DNA of 64,000 nt. Origin: Cycas panzhihuaensis (Eukaryota > Cycadophyta). The translations under genes and the position numbers were made by a program. The first letter of the stretch is position 1. Every line of letters begins with the position of its first letter. The notes beneath the pieces were generated by a model. The model did no database searches. It was not told the origin of the DNA and worked only from the letters and a program-made list of their open reading frames with translations. Of this stretch, positions 11,106 to 21,663 are shown piece by piece. Location: contig CM041465.1 of NCBI GenBank assembly GCA_023213395.1, positions 208,265,741 through 208,329,740 of the forward strand. The letters are read 5' to 3'.

Positions 11106-12540
11106 TTACAGCGGTTTCGTGAAGATATCAGCCACTTGATCTGCTATGGGGCAGTATTCCAATTGAATTGTGCCATCATGAACAAGTTCTCTAATCCTGT
11201 GGACTTTCGTACTTATGTGTTTAGTACGATCGTAAAATACAAGATTTTTTGCCATGCAGATTGCTAATTGATTATCCACATGAAGGCCAGTAGGACTTGT
11301 TTGGGTGATATTCAATGTTTCCAATAATTTTCTAAGCCATATCACCTCCTTACTAGTCTCAGAAACAACAATGTATTCAACTTCAGCAGTTGAATCTGCA
11401 ACTATCTTCTGCCGTCTGGATCTCCATGATATTGGTGCTGTTCCAAGAAACTTTACATACCCAGACGTAGATCTTCCTATATCTTTATCTCCTACAAAGT
11501 CTAAATCTATGTATGCAGAATGTTTGAAGTCTGAATTAGGTTCATACAATAAACCATATTTACTGGTCGCCTTAAGGTATGTCAACACTCACACTGCTGC
11601 CTGCCAATGATTTTGCTTAGGATTTGTCATGTAACAAGCAAGAATGCCGACAGAGTATGCAATATCTGGCCTTGTATTGGTAGTGTAGATGAGACTACCT
11701 ACAAGTTTCCTGTAGAGTGTTGCGTATGCCTCCCTAGTATCACCTCCAACTGAGAGTTTGGTATTAGGGTCCATAGGCAACATCACTGGTCGAGCATCTT
11801 CTAACTGAAACTTGGTTAAAAGATTGTTGATATATTTTTCTTGGGAGGAAAAGTTTTACATTCTTTTGTGTTACGTCAATTCCCAAGTAATATTTCATCA
11901 AACCAAGGTTAGACAATTCGAACATTTTGCTAAGGTCCTTTTTCAGCTGGCTTATTGCTTGTTCACTATTACTCGTTACTAACATGTCATCCACAAAGAT
12001 TATGAGATAAGTGACTTAATCCTTATGACACTTGATGAACAATGTTGCATCAATATCTTAGTAGTCACAAACCTCGTATCCAAGTTGCCTCATTCTTTCA
12101 GACAACTTGGCAAACCAAGCACGAGGGGCTTGTTTAAGTCCATACAAGGACTTTCTGAGCCTGCAAACCTTATGCTCTTGATCTTCGATCTCATATCCTT
12201 CTGGTTGAGCCATATAAATTTCCTCTTCAAGATCTCCATTGAGAAATGCGGTCTTAATATCAAGTTGGTGGATTTTCCAACCCTATTGAGCAGCCAAGGT
12301 CGCAAGAGTTCTAATTATAGGCCACTTGGTTGTAGGTGCAAATACTTTAGTGTAGTCCATGCCTTCCCTTTGTGTAAATCCTTTAGCTACCAACCTCGCC
12401 TTATGTTTTTCAAGGGTGCCATCTGATCTATATTTGTTTTTGAACACCCATTTATTTTGAACTACCTTTCTGCCAAGTGGTAAATCAATGAGCTCCCATG
12501 TACCATTCTTGATAAGAGATTAGTACTCTTCATTCATGGC
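11106..12540 (-). pseudogene. Copia reverse transcriptase and RNase H
   Basis: RNase H (11106-11588) keeps the catalytic-region strings AYIDLDFVGD, GYVKFLGTAPISW, STAEVEYI and LHVDNQLAICMAKN, and ends IADQVADIFTKPL, the standard copia C-terminus. RT pieces to the right include VGSLIYTTNTRPDIAYSVG (11589-11786) and MDDMLVTSNSEQAISQL with KYYLGIDV (11764-11994). The usual YVDDM box is recognisable as DDM. Frameshifts near 11600 and 11850 and several stops around 12000-12500 break the frame, so no functional enzyme is made. Confidence 0.85.
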
Positions 12541-13021
12541 ATTTCTCCAAATTGTATGTTTTACAGCTTCTTGGTACGTTAGGGACTCTTCATTAAGAGT
12601 AAGATGCAGTTCTGTCGGTTCAAGCTCAGTATATAATAATTCCTGCATCCTTGCTCTATGGGCACTTCGAGTGCCAGTTTTGCCCACCTCATATGGTCGT
12701 ATGTCCTTATTGAGTTGGTGGGCTTCTTGAGATCCTCGAGTTGGGAATGTGGTCCTCATTTCCTCAACTTCTTGGTTCTTATCTTGTTTATTGAAATGAT
12801 TATATTGTGAGGAGGATGTTGATGCGCCCGAGGAAAATGGTCCTTCTACTATTGTTTTGCCTTTGCCGACTGAAGGTGGAGAGAATGGTTCTTCTATAAT
12901 GGCTTTGCCTTTATTAACTCTGTTATCTTCAAAGGATGGTGATGGATGTGCACTCATACGTTCAGAGTCACAACTTATATCCTCCGAGGCTCTATTGTCA
13001 GCTTCCAATATTTGGAGTAAT
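12541..13021 (-). pseudogene. Copia integrase-RT linker
   Basis: An open frame (12520-13008) encodes a hydrophilic Ser/Glu-rich linker, then LHLTLNEESLTYQEAVKHTIWRN read in pieces, matching the usual start of copia RT (an alanine- or tryptophan-rich YQEA...W..AM.EE segment). A ten-base C run lies near 13033-13042, just right of it. It belongs to the polyprotein above. Confidence 0.6.
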
Positions 13022-14045
13022 TTATGTCTGTCCCCCCCCCCCCCAATTTTGGAATCTAAAAATCATACTTGATAATATGATTATAGCGGCGTGAGGGTAC
13101 TTTGGAGTCCAGTTTAAGTAACTGATCCTATGTCTCCACAAAAACGACATCTCTAGTAATGATAAATTTTCATTGTGAAGGTATAAAGATCTTATACCCT
13201 TTATTATCCATAGGGTATCCAATAAAGATGCCTTTAACTGCCCTTGGCTAGAGTTTATTTCGATCTGAATCCAGAATGTGGGCATAGCATGTAGAGTAAA
13301 AAATTTTGAAGTAGTGAACAATGGGGGCTTGTTTTGACCACTTTTCATTAGGTGCTTGTCGTTCCTTTGATGGACTAACAACATTGATACAATAAACAGT
13401 TGTCTAGATTGCTTCAGCCCATAGGTAGGTAGGTATATTTTTGTATACCAACATAGCCCGAGCCATGTTCATGATTGTCCTGTTCATGTGCTCGGCAACT
13501 CCATTTTGTTGTGGGGTACTTGCTACTATTGTTTGATGCTTGATGCCATTGTCTCGAAGGTAGCTTTCAAACTCATGTGAGGTATATTCACCACCATTAT
13601 CAGTTCAAAGACATTTGAGTTGATAACCTAACTCTTTTTCAGTGAGAGCTTTGAATTCTTTGAATACACAAAATGCTTCATCTTTCTTGTGTAGAAAAGC
13701 TACCCATACTTTTCTAGTGAAATCATCAATGAAAGAGATGGAATATAATTTGTCCTTTAGTGAAGGAATGGGTACTGGCCCGCACAAATCAGAGTGTACC
13801 AATTGTAATGGATGGCTTGATTTCCACTGACTTTTGGGAAAGGGTTGTCGATGAGATTTGGCAATGATACAAACTTCACATTTAAAGAGCTTAGAGGAGA
13901 ACTTTGGAAGATTTGGAAGAGTATTAGAAAGATCTCTAAGTCTATCAATGTAAACATGGCCAATGCGAGCATGCCAAAGAGCTTCTGGTGACAACGTTGG
14001 AGGGGTCAAGATGGAATTAAATGCAAATTCTTCATCAGCACAAGG
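13022..14045 (-). pseudogene. Copia integrase with GAG-pre-integrase domain
   Basis: The frame at 13605-14009 starts with a GAG-pre-integrase segment (LWHARIGHVYIDRLRDL, CEVCIIAKSHRQPFPKS; the HHCC zinc region) and continues into the integrase core with LVHSDLCGPVP (first catalytic Asp) and FIDDFTRKVWVAFL. After a break near 13600 the core continues in other frames at 13022-13600. Integrase inserts the cDNA into the host chromosome. Here the enzyme is split by at least two frame changes. Confidence 0.8.
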
Positions 14046-14048
14046 GCT

Positions 14049-15631
14049 TTAGGCACAATGGGCTTTAGAAGATGGAGATTCATTCAGTCGAAAGAGTTTG
14101 CCAGAGAGATGTCCAGTCAAAACCACTTGATTACTTGGAGGGTGAATGACCCGGAGAGTCTGGTCATTTGCGGTTACACTCAAATCAAATCCACGAGAGA
14201 CAAGTGTGGATAAGGAGAGTAGGTTTTGTTTGAGATTAGGTATGTATAAGACATCAAGCAATGTAAAAGTTTCTAGGCCTAGGAGTTTCAGGTGAATGTT
14301 ACCAATTCCTTCAACAGGTTGTTGTGATTTATCAGCCATGTGAACAACTCCTTGAACATTTGAGTCAAATGTTTGATATAGATTGTGATTGCACGTCATA
14401 TGTTGAGTTGCTCCTATGTCCATGATCCATTGTCCTTCGATTGAAGCCACACTATTGGCAATTCCAATAGGACTTGGCATTGGAGAAGGGAATTCATGAG
14501 TGATGTATTCACATCGAGCTTCAAAGTATCTCTTTGGTTGGTCAATGGCATTTGATGCTGAAGATCCCTCAATTCTTTGAACGTGTGTTTGTACAAAACC
14601 TACACCATTAAAGGATTCTTCACAAGTTTCTTCAACATTATGAGCTCTATGTTTTGGTTGGAACTTGGCCAACTTATAAGTGGCAGTTCTGCAGTCTTTT
14701 GCTAAGTGTCATTTATGGTTACACCGATCACATATAATAGTTTGATTACCAGTCCCCGAAGAGGTACTAGTTTGGCCTGACTGTTTTGCTCTTTCTTGAG
14801 GTGGCCCTTGGCCCTGAGACTGTTGAGGCTATAACTGAGAGTTTGATTGACCTTGTGGATGATTTCCCATGTTTTTTCCTCTTCCTCTTGCTCAGTTATT
14901 TCCTCTGCCACGAGAGGGACCTTGATTTCTTGTGTAGCAAACTTCTTCCTCTACCTCAAAGGCTGCATCTAGAAGAGAGTCAGAGGCTACAAAGTTCGTA
15001 TCAAAGGTCTTGTCAAATTCTATGAACTTATCAGCAAGTGCTTCAAAGTTGAGTGTCTTTAATGTTCCACTAGATTGAAGACTTCCAAGCAAGTTTTTAT
15101 AATTAGGAACATGTAGACATGACTGGATCAAAAATGCCCAAGTGATACATTGGGTCTTAAAATCTTTATCAATTGCCTGTTTGATTGGTCGAAGGAGATT
15201 TATTGTCTCATGAGCTCATCCCTTATGCATTTTTAATTTGTTTATTTTTAGAACAAGATAAACAAATTTTAAATCTGATTTGGTATAAAAGTTCTTCTTG
15301 AGAACTTCAAGGACCTTCCAGGCTATATCATGTTGCTCTTCATTAATCAAGCTGTGCAAGGAGTGATCAGTGACTAACATAATTCCTGCACAAATCTTTT
15401 TATCATCTATCTCCCATTGTAGTTTGGCTGTAGCATCTGTAGGAGCTATTGGGGCGAATCCACCGGAAGCAGATGTTGTGGTTATTGCTAGTATGCTAAG
15501 TGTAGGCTGCAAATGGGCTCTCCAAAGGCCTTCATACTTTGCAGCATTTTTAACTCTAGTGTACCATAGATCCCAATTTTCTTTGCCTTTCAATATGCAG
15601 TTAACATTCTACTTGAATTGAGATGACATGG
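14049..15631 (-). pseudogene. gag: Copia gag and protease
   Basis: The ATG at 15631 (MSSQFK) is followed after six codons by a stop. The UBN2-type gag continues with KENWDLWYTRVKNAAKYEGLW and the rest at 15216-15593, then in two other frames to 14702. A zinc knuckle CDRCNHK-stop-HLAKDC near 14693-14735 has a stop in place of one residue. The protease (14049-14672) shows WIMDIGATQHMTC, a variant of the copia DSGAT/S-HM active site with Ile for Ser, and the LYIPNLKQNLLS motif. It is the only zinc-knuckle copia gag in the window. Confidence 0.8.
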
Positions 15632-15640
15632 TGATGATGA

Positions 15641-16509
15641 AGAAGTAGAAGAGATGATAGAAGTATGTGCCACTGGCACGTGTGGTTAATACACCTAGCA
15701 CAATAGGGATGTAAAAATGAATGCTATGATAAGAAGCAAGCAATGATTAAGTATTTTCAATAACTATGAAAAAATGAATATAAACAATAATGCAAGAATG
15801 AGGCATAATGTAGAGCTGGCAAAGAGTGGTGATGTGTCATGCCACTAACCTCTCACTTATGTCTAAATGTAGGTGAGGTTTTAATGCCTAAGGCTTCTAG
15901 TATACGATTAGGGCCTTCACCTATGATACCCGCACCTGCGCTTGGTGATAAAATCCAAGTCACAATAGAGCTCAGGTACTCCTAGTCCTCACCCAGTTCA
16001 CTATTGAATAGCTATATACCTCCTCCACTTGCATTCCTACCAAATTACCATCAGCTACAATTGTGTCATCCTGATTGATGGGATTATAGAACTTGGAGTC
16101 TTTGCAGACAAGGATGCTCTTTTCGTCAAACTCGACTCAAGCTTCTTTGACAGAATCTATCCATTTTTTTGACTCGCTATTATCTTAAAGCCCACCCTTC
16201 TTTGGCAGGCACCTAAGTCTTGGCCTCTGCCACTAGGAAATGCCATCTGAGCTTTGCGCAAACGCCTCATCATCCTACCATTCTCCCATTCACCAAGGCC
16301 AGGGTCCACGATGAGCACTTCACCCGAATGTTGTTTGCCCATCAATAACCCAATGGATCTGGGCATTTCCTCTATACTTCTCAGCCTCTGAGTAATCGCG
16401 CACAGATCCTGAGACAAGGAAGCCAACGACTCATGTGGTATATTTGTAATCTTTGACTCCAACTGTGATCACCAACACCTGCTCAGCCTGTGTAAAAATG
16501 ACGCTAACT
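15641..16509. other. Unassigned stretch between copia and TRIM elements
   Basis: An open frame at 16157-16462 (minus, 101 codons, no ATG start) is hydrophilic and heptad-like at its N-terminus (ESLASLSQDLCAITQRLRSI) but unknown to me. The rest has no recognised feature. It may hold remains of the lost 5' end of the copia element or the leader of the outer composite element. Confidence 0.4.
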
Positions 16510-16595
16510 TGTCACAGGTTGTCGTTACACCAAAAGCCCCCGGGTGATTTGGGAAGAGGACTTCCTCGTGATAGTTAGCATCACGTGCTCCAACA
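16510..16595 (-). repeat. 3' LTR of the miniature element
   Basis: An 86-bp repeat equal in length to its partner at 16748-16833. Next to it inside, the minus strand reads CCTCGTGACGGGTGAG, the only purine-rich candidate for the polypurine tract. Confidence 0.8.
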
Positions 16596-16733
16596 CTCAC
16601 CCGTCACGAGGAGTCGATTGTATCTACACGGCAATGCATGTTCACCATGGCGTTCCTCGGCGCCACCCCCAACACCTTCACATATCTCCGGATGCGCTAC
16701 TGCAGTACATAGGACCAATTTTGAACCCTAGTC

Positions 16734-16745
16734 GCTCTGATACCA
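16734..16745 (-). promoter_or_regulatory. Primer-binding site of the miniature element
   Basis: The minus strand reads TGGTATCAGAGC, complementary to the initiator-Met tRNA 3' end, two bases from the LTR. Confidence 0.85.
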
Positions 16746-16747
16746 CT

Positions 16748-16833
16748 TGTCACATGTTGTTGTTACACCAAAAGCCCCAGGGTGATTTGGTAAGAGGAGT
16801 TCCTCGTGATAGTTAGTGTCACGCGCTCCAACA
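16748..16833 (-). repeat. 5' LTR of the miniature element
   Basis: An 86-bp repeat, about 91% identical to 16510-16595. It lies outside the primer-binding site, so it is the upstream LTR on the minus strand. Confidence 0.8.
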
Positions 16834-17365
16834 CAACTGTAATCCATGGATCTTTGAGTTCGAAGGAAAACTGTTGTGCAGACACGCTAGGTTTGATTTC
16901 AAGTTATTAAGAGTTATTTTTTCAAAGTATGAGGTAAATTAAATCAGTTCAAAAGATTGGTTGACAATCGCCGATACCAAATTTTATTAAACAGGCTTTA
17001 TTATTTTTGCATGGTCAAAACTGAAAAAGCTAAGTTGGAATGTGTTTTGAGGTCTGCTAGCTTCCCTACTATTAGACCCTGGTTATATGGAATTTTAATG
17101 ACCTGTAACTTACACTTGAAAGGCGTTTAATATTATCTTTCTTTAGTTGTTGATGCTTAAAGAGACATTTATACATTTTCTACAATAACTTCTCCTCTAC
17201 GCATTTGATCTTCAAATAGTTTGAGGCAATGGAACCGTATTTCAGAGACAGACATTTTGACATGGGGTTTTAGGTATTTTTCTATTGATTTGACAGACCT
17301 TTTTCCGGTTGAAGTGGTTATATGAATCTAGCCTAATACACTTTTGATCATCTCATTCATAGACC
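16834..17365 (+). other. Leader of the composite element before gag
   Basis: AT-rich, no long ORF. It is similar in place to the segment right of gag in the sister elements (20760-21585 and 31420-31900), including text near 17225-17330 resembling reverse-complemented text there. It is read as the untranslated leader of the gag-only element. Confidence 0.5.
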
Positions 17366-17392
17366 ATGGAGTTGAGTGACGTCTGAGTTTTT

Positions 17393-18652
17393 GTGCCTAA
17401 AAGAGATGAATACTGGTTGTCGGATCTCCCTTTTCCTTTACCCAAATATATTGAAACTAATTTTTGTTTTTGGACAATTAAAATGGAATGCATTTTTATG
17501 GTTAAAAGATTATGGAAATTTGTTCTGGGTACTGCATTGTTTGAGAAAGAAGGGGAAGAAAATTTTAGGAAGAAGAACCGGGTAGCTATTGATGTGATGC
17601 TTGAAGCTTTTAACAAAGAAAATCTCTATCCTTCATACCATTTTTTTATCCATGCTCTTCAACATATTGAGTCAGCAAAAGAGACATGGAATTTGTTGAA
17701 GAATGTGTACGAACAAAGTCCTGAAGAGATACAAGAGGACCTTAAAAGAACAAACATAGTTGTTGATGACTGCAATTCAGATAAGGAAGACGATGAAGAT
17801 TGTACCAATGATACAAATGAAAAGATATGTGAAGAAACTAATAAAGATGATGAAACTACTCTTGAATGTGTTGATGAAAATGATAAAGCTAATGATTTGA
17901 CCACTAGTCAAGCAATAGAAATTCTTCTAGATGAATTTATTGCTTCAGGGAAGGATGAGGTCATATCAATTTATTATATTGAAGATTTCGTTGAATCCAT
18001 TCCTGATTCAGTTACTAGTTCTAATCCAAATTGCTCTCAAGATGTTGAAGATCTTTCACCAAAAGTTGAAGGAACCATTGCTAGAAATATCAATCAAAAG
18101 AAGGAACATGATATTTCAAATAATGTTGATTTTTCTTTTGACCCATCTTCAAATTTTGGAATTGATTCTTTAGTTGTTGATAACTCATATGTTGAAGAAA
18201 AGGAAAGCAAACAGGTAGTGACCAAAACATTGTTTGAAGAAATACTTGATGAATACTTTGAAGATGCCTTTGATGAATACATACAAGATCACTTGACAAG
18301 TCTACACCAAGCCCAAGTTGGTTCAATCTTGCTCCACTACACACCTTTCATGGCAAAGGACTCATTCTTACATATGATGATGAAGAAGGGCAAGTTCAAG
18401 GACCATCACTCTAGAAGACCACATCAAGGACAACATTATAGAAATGAAGATAAAGATCAAGGAGAAGACATTGTGTTCAAGACTATTTCAAGGTCAAGGC
18501 ATTGTAAATTCAACGAAGGCAAAGCACATGTTGATCAAATCAAAAGTCCAATAGAAGTCATTGTTAAGTATTATGTTAGTCCTTGGTATTTAGTCATTTC
18601 TTATAGTCTTGACATTAAACATTATGGTGAGATGTTGGAGGACAATGTTTAA
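17393..18652 (+). CDS. gag: Gag-like protein of a gag-only copia element
   Basis: An open frame of about 419 codons, the best-preserved protein of this family in the window. Residues about 5-120 form a UBN2-like copia gag domain (EYWLSDLPFPLPKY, FWTIKMECIFM, LWKFV, then HALQHIESAKETWNLLKNVYE). Residues about 125-300 are strongly acidic. Near residue 340 a basic part starts (MMMKKGKFKDHHSRRP), followed by the module HYRNEDKDQGEDIVFK...RHCKF. There is no zinc knuckle, protease, RT or integrase. The frame opens at a GTG. The family start, judged by sister copies at 20749 and 31417, would be ATG 17366, but TGA at 17384 blocks it, and the first in-frame ATG inside is 17483. The last 20 bases run into the 3' LTR. 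Confidence 0.75.
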   Translation: MPKRDEYWLSDLPFPLPKYIETNFCFWTIKMECIFMVKRLWKFVLGTALFEKEGEENFRKKNRVAIDVMLEAFNKENLYPSYHFFIHALQHIESAKETWNLLKNVYEQSPEEIQEDLKRTNIVVDDCNSDKEDDEDCTNDTNEKICEETNKDDETTLECVDENDKANDLTTSQAIEILLDEFIASGKDEVISIYYIEDFVESIPDSVTSSNPNCSQDVEDLSPKVEGTIARNINQKKEHDISNNVDFSFDPSSNFGIDSLVVDNSYVEEKESKQVVTKTLFEEILDEYFEDAFDEYIQDHLTSLHQAQVGSILLHYTPFMAKDSFLHMMMKKGKFKDHHSRRPHQGQHYRNEDKDQGEDIVFKTISRSRHCKFNEGKAHVDQIKSPIEVIVKYYVSPWYLVISYSLDIKHYGEMLEDNV

Positions 18653-19017
18653 TATGTAAGTGTCCAAGTATGTAGTGCACACTTGTGCATTTAAGTGGTC
18701 ATTCGATTATTGGTCAATATATAAGTGTTATGTGGGTGGTTGGGTATGAGGTTATTTATCCCACATGTAACATGTTGTTATACTCCCTTCCACTTATGAT
18801 GTATAAATACATGATTGAGGTAGAGTAAAACATATTGAGAAAAGATGGAGTCTATTATGATATTATTGTTGTTGAGATATTATGATGTACTTCCTTTCAT
18901 ATTGAGTTAATGCTATCATGTTATGCTCATTGATATTTGTTGTATTACTCTTGAATATTGAATGATCTTGAATGTTTTCCATTGAATATTGAATGCTCTC
19001 TATGCAATAATTTAATA
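18633..19017 (+). repeat. 3' LTR of the composite element
   Basis: A 385-bp repeat starting TGTTGGAGGA and ending TTTAATA, followed by the duplicated site GCTTA (19018-19022). TATA sequence TGTATAAATA lies near 18800-18809. It lacks the 0.6-kb insertion seen in the 5' LTR. The purine tract before it (GGTGAGA) is weak. Confidence 0.85.
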
Positions 19018-19144
19018 GCTTATGATGATCATATTTCATGAAAAGAGTATTCCAATCTAGGATGCTCATGCCAAATTTACCATGTTATTGCCTTTTCATA
19101 AGTTTTGTCAAGATAAACCAAAGAAGAGCCAAAAGACAATGACT

Positions 19145-19497
19145 TGTTGAAATATTCAATAGAGATCATCCAATATTAGGAACAATAAAACAAGTATCAT
19201 GAACATAATGGAAATATCATTAACTCATAATCAGAATGTCTACATCACAATGACACCACAACAATGACAACATAATAATTTCCATCTTGACTCAATGTGT
19301 ACTACTTTACCCCATTCACTTATTTATACACCACAAGTGAGAATATGTAGAATGAGGTGAGTTACATGTGGGACTATTAACCTCTAACACAACTAATGAC
19401 ATAACACCTATTATTTGACCGATAACATATAGACCACATACTTGCACAAATGTGCATTATAATAACATTATAATATGTGATCCTCTAAAGTCTAATA
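19145..19497 (-). repeat. 3' LTR, 353 bp
   Basis: Related to the 332-bp LTRs of the element at 29852-51390, with the same TATA-box block. The adjacent tract on the minus strand (19498-19508) is TTAAGGGGAGG. Confidence 0.85.
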
Positions 19498-19519
19498 CCT
19501 CCCCTTAATGCACATTTAG

Positions 19520-20749
19520 GGACTTCTTGAATTTGCAATGTCTTAATATTGGAATTATCTTGAAAATAATGTCTTCACTTTGATCTTCATCTTCATTCCT
19601 GTAGTGATGTCCTTGTAGTAGTCTTCAAAAGTAACGTTCCTTGAACTTGCCATTCTTCATCCTAATGTTTAACATTAAATCCTTCATCATACAAAAGATA
19701 TAGAAGATCATAGTTGGTCCAATTTGAGCTTCATTGAGATCTGGCAAGTAATCATGTAGGTAATCATCAAAAACATCTTAAAATTCAAAGTTTATATCAA
19801 GCATGTCTTCAACCACTGTTTCAATTGCCATTTGTTTGTCTTCATTTTTTTCAACTTGTGAATAATCATCATCTATTGATCTAACATCAAAATTTGAAGA
19901 TAGGACATCAAAAGTAGAATCAACATCACTTGAAAAATGAGCATCAACGTCCTGTATGAGTTCTCCCTTTTGATTAGCGTGTCCAACAACAATTCCTTCA
20001 GTTTTTGGAACAGAGTCTTCATCAGCTTGTGAACAATTCGAATTAGAACCAATATTCAAATCAAGAATTGAGTTTGTATCAACAAATTCATCTTCAATAG
20101 GACAATCTTATTCGAATTCTTCCTCCCCTGAAACAATAGGGACATCTAGAGAAGCCTCTATTATTTGATCATAATCATCAGTATTCAATTCATCAATCTT
20201 AGCATGCTCAGTGAACTCATCAGATTCAACAACACACTCAATTGTAGTTTCTTCACATTCATCAATAGTCTCGTCAATTTCTTGACATACATTTTTACTT
20301 ATATCATCAGTACTGTCTTCCTCCTGTTTACCTATATTACAATCATCAATGATTTTGTTTGGTTTTTTAAGAATCTCTTGTACTTTTTGAGGACTCTTTT
20401 CATACACATCCTTCAAAAGATTCCAGGCTTCTTTGGCAGTACCAACATTATGAATTGCATGAATGAGAAAATGGTAAGAAGTGGGAAGATTATCTTTATC
20501 AAATGCAGCAAGCATAACATCAATTGTTATTTTGTTCTTTTTTTTAAAAAAATTTTCCCCTTCTACATCAATTAAGGCAACAATATCAACGATGATTTTC
20601 CATAACCCTTTGCCCATAAATATACTTTGTATTTTGATTACCCAATATCAAAAATTTGTTCTGACGTATTTAAGTAAAGGAAAAGGAAAATCTATTAACC
20701 AATACTCATTCCTTTCAGGTACAAAAACAATAATGCCATCCAACACCAT
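19520..20749 (-). pseudogene. gag: Gag-like pseudogene of the gag-only family
   Basis: ATG 20749 starts MVLDGIIVFVPERNEYW, followed by a stop in place of a residue before YWVIKIQ (about 20656). Then come MGKGLWKIIVDIVAL, a UBN2-like domain with AIHNVGTAKEAWNLLKDVYE, and an acidic middle. A TAA (about 20108) replaces Leu found in the sister copy, and another stop lies at 19778. Past it the frame still matches the intact sister at 17393-18652 (DVFDDYLHDYLPDLNEAQIG, then GKFKERYF-stop) and ends in the module HHYRNEDEDQSEDIIFK...RHCKFKKS just before the polypurine tract. Confidence 0.8.
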
Positions 20750-20759
20750 GCATGATGTA

Positions 20760-21589
20760 AGAATGAGTTGATCACAAGTGCATTACCACTTCAAACTAAA
20801 ATAATTCTATGAAATCAATAGCAAATACATTCAAATTATATGCCAAAATGACTGTCTCTGAAATATGATTCCAACAATTCAAACGATTGTAAAACGAATG
20901 CCTGGTTGAAGAGATATTGCAAAAACTGTAACATGACTTCCTTATGAAAAAGTCGTTGAGACTTTAGCCCTTTTAGAAGAGTAGTAGCAAGTCATATTGA
21001 GACTATACAGGACTAGAGGCTTAACCACTAGGGGGGCTAGCGGACTTCAAAATACATTCTAATCTAATTTGTTTCAAATTTGACTTTGCAAAAATTATAA
21101 AATATGCATTATTTCCATTTTGTGTCTGCGGAATTCAAATGGAGTTGCATTACAACTTAATTTAATTTGCAACATTGAAAAACGAATAATCCCAAAACAT
21201 AACACTTCTGCGTGACGGAAATTGTTCAACAAGCGGCATTAAATCTGTTTGAAATCACTCTCTGCATGCACAAGGTGAGATTAAGTATCCTTCACATTCA
21301 ACCAACTAAAGCTTTGTAACTCATTGCAAGCAACACATGCGACCTTGAGCAAACCAGTTTGTGCTCTTCTTCTAACAAGAGTTGCATACAATAGCATTTG
21401 TTCCTAAATTCCTAAAGAATAATAAAGAAGATTGTGAGAGTCGAATGGCAGGGTACAGTATGGGGCATGCTTTCAGTTCGCATGGGTCGACCAAGATTGA
21501 GGATCAACTTTCAACGTTCAAACCCTAGAACTCAAAAATTTCCATTGGGTCTTTCCCATCAGCTCCCTCAGCTCGTTTCGGAATTCCAA
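20760..21589 (-). other. Leader of the gag-only element
   Basis: Non-coding sequence between gag start and the deletion point in the 5' LTR. It resembles 31420-31900 of the sister element (for example the blocks around CTTAACCACTAGGGG on the plus strand, 21022 and 31710). No gene seen. Confidence 0.55.
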
Positions 21590-21658
21590 ATAGACCACTT
21601 ACTTGCACAAATGTGCATTACAATAACATTATAATATGTGGCCCTCTAAAGTTTAACA
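21590..21658 (-). repeat. 5' LTR remnant, about 69 bp
   Basis: Matches the U3 start of the LTR at 19430-19497. Homology stops abruptly at about 21590, next to CGGAATTCCAA. Confidence 0.8.
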
Positions 21659-21663
21659 TGACT

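Larger units (their letters stand above)
10355..15640 (-). mobile_element. Decayed Ty1/copia element
   Basis: On the minus strand from right to left come gag, protease, integrase, RT and RNase H, the copia order. A polypurine tract lies at 10598-10609. Sequence left of it, down to about 10355, is the likely 3' LTR (minus-strand start TGAAAGAGG at 10596). No matching 5' LTR or primer-binding site was found right of gag, so that end is lost or too diverged. It lies beside the broken end of the Tat copy, which it may have interrupted. Confidence 0.75.
16510..16833 (-). mobile_element. Miniature LTR element (TRIM/SMART type), 324 bp
   Basis: Two 86-bp direct repeats (16510-16595, 16748-16833) differ at about eight positions. 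On the minus strand each starts TGTTGGAGC and ends TGTGACA, giving TG...CA ends. A perfect initiator-Met primer-binding site, TGGTATCAGAGC, lies two bases inside the right repeat. The whole internal part is only about 150 bp and non-coding. The flanks are TAACT and CAACT, a near-perfect 5-bp duplication. Size and layout fit the smallest known plant LTR elements. Confidence 0.85.
1012..19017 (+). mobile_element. Composite gag-only copia-type LTR element, filled by later insertions
   Basis: Two direct LTRs (1012-2007 and 18633-19017) both start TGTTGGAGGA and end TTTAAAA or TTTAATA. They are flanked by the same five bases, GCTTA, at 1007-1011 and 19018-19022. An initiator-Met primer-binding site follows the left LTR directly, and a gag-like ORF runs up to the right LTR. 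The 18-kb span is not one element's own length: a Tat gypsy fragment, a minus-strand copia element and a TRIM lie inside. With those removed, the element's own internal part is only a few kilobases. It encodes no protease, RT or integrase of its own on this strand. That the two LTRs belong together is inferred from their aligned ends and the duplication. Confidence 0.85.
19145..21658 (-). mobile_element. Gag-only copia-type element with a truncated 5' LTR
   Basis: The left LTR (19145-19497) reads, on the minus strand, TATTAGACTTTAGAGG to ATTTCAACA. A matching LTR start, TGTTAAACTTTAGAGG, lies at the right end but covers only about 69 bp (21590-21658). The same five bases, TGACT, flank both outer ends (19140-19144 and 21659-21663). 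The duplication proves that the outer border is original and the rest of the right LTR, with the primer site, was lost by internal deletion. Inside are a polypurine tract and one gag-like pseudogene. Confidence 0.88.
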
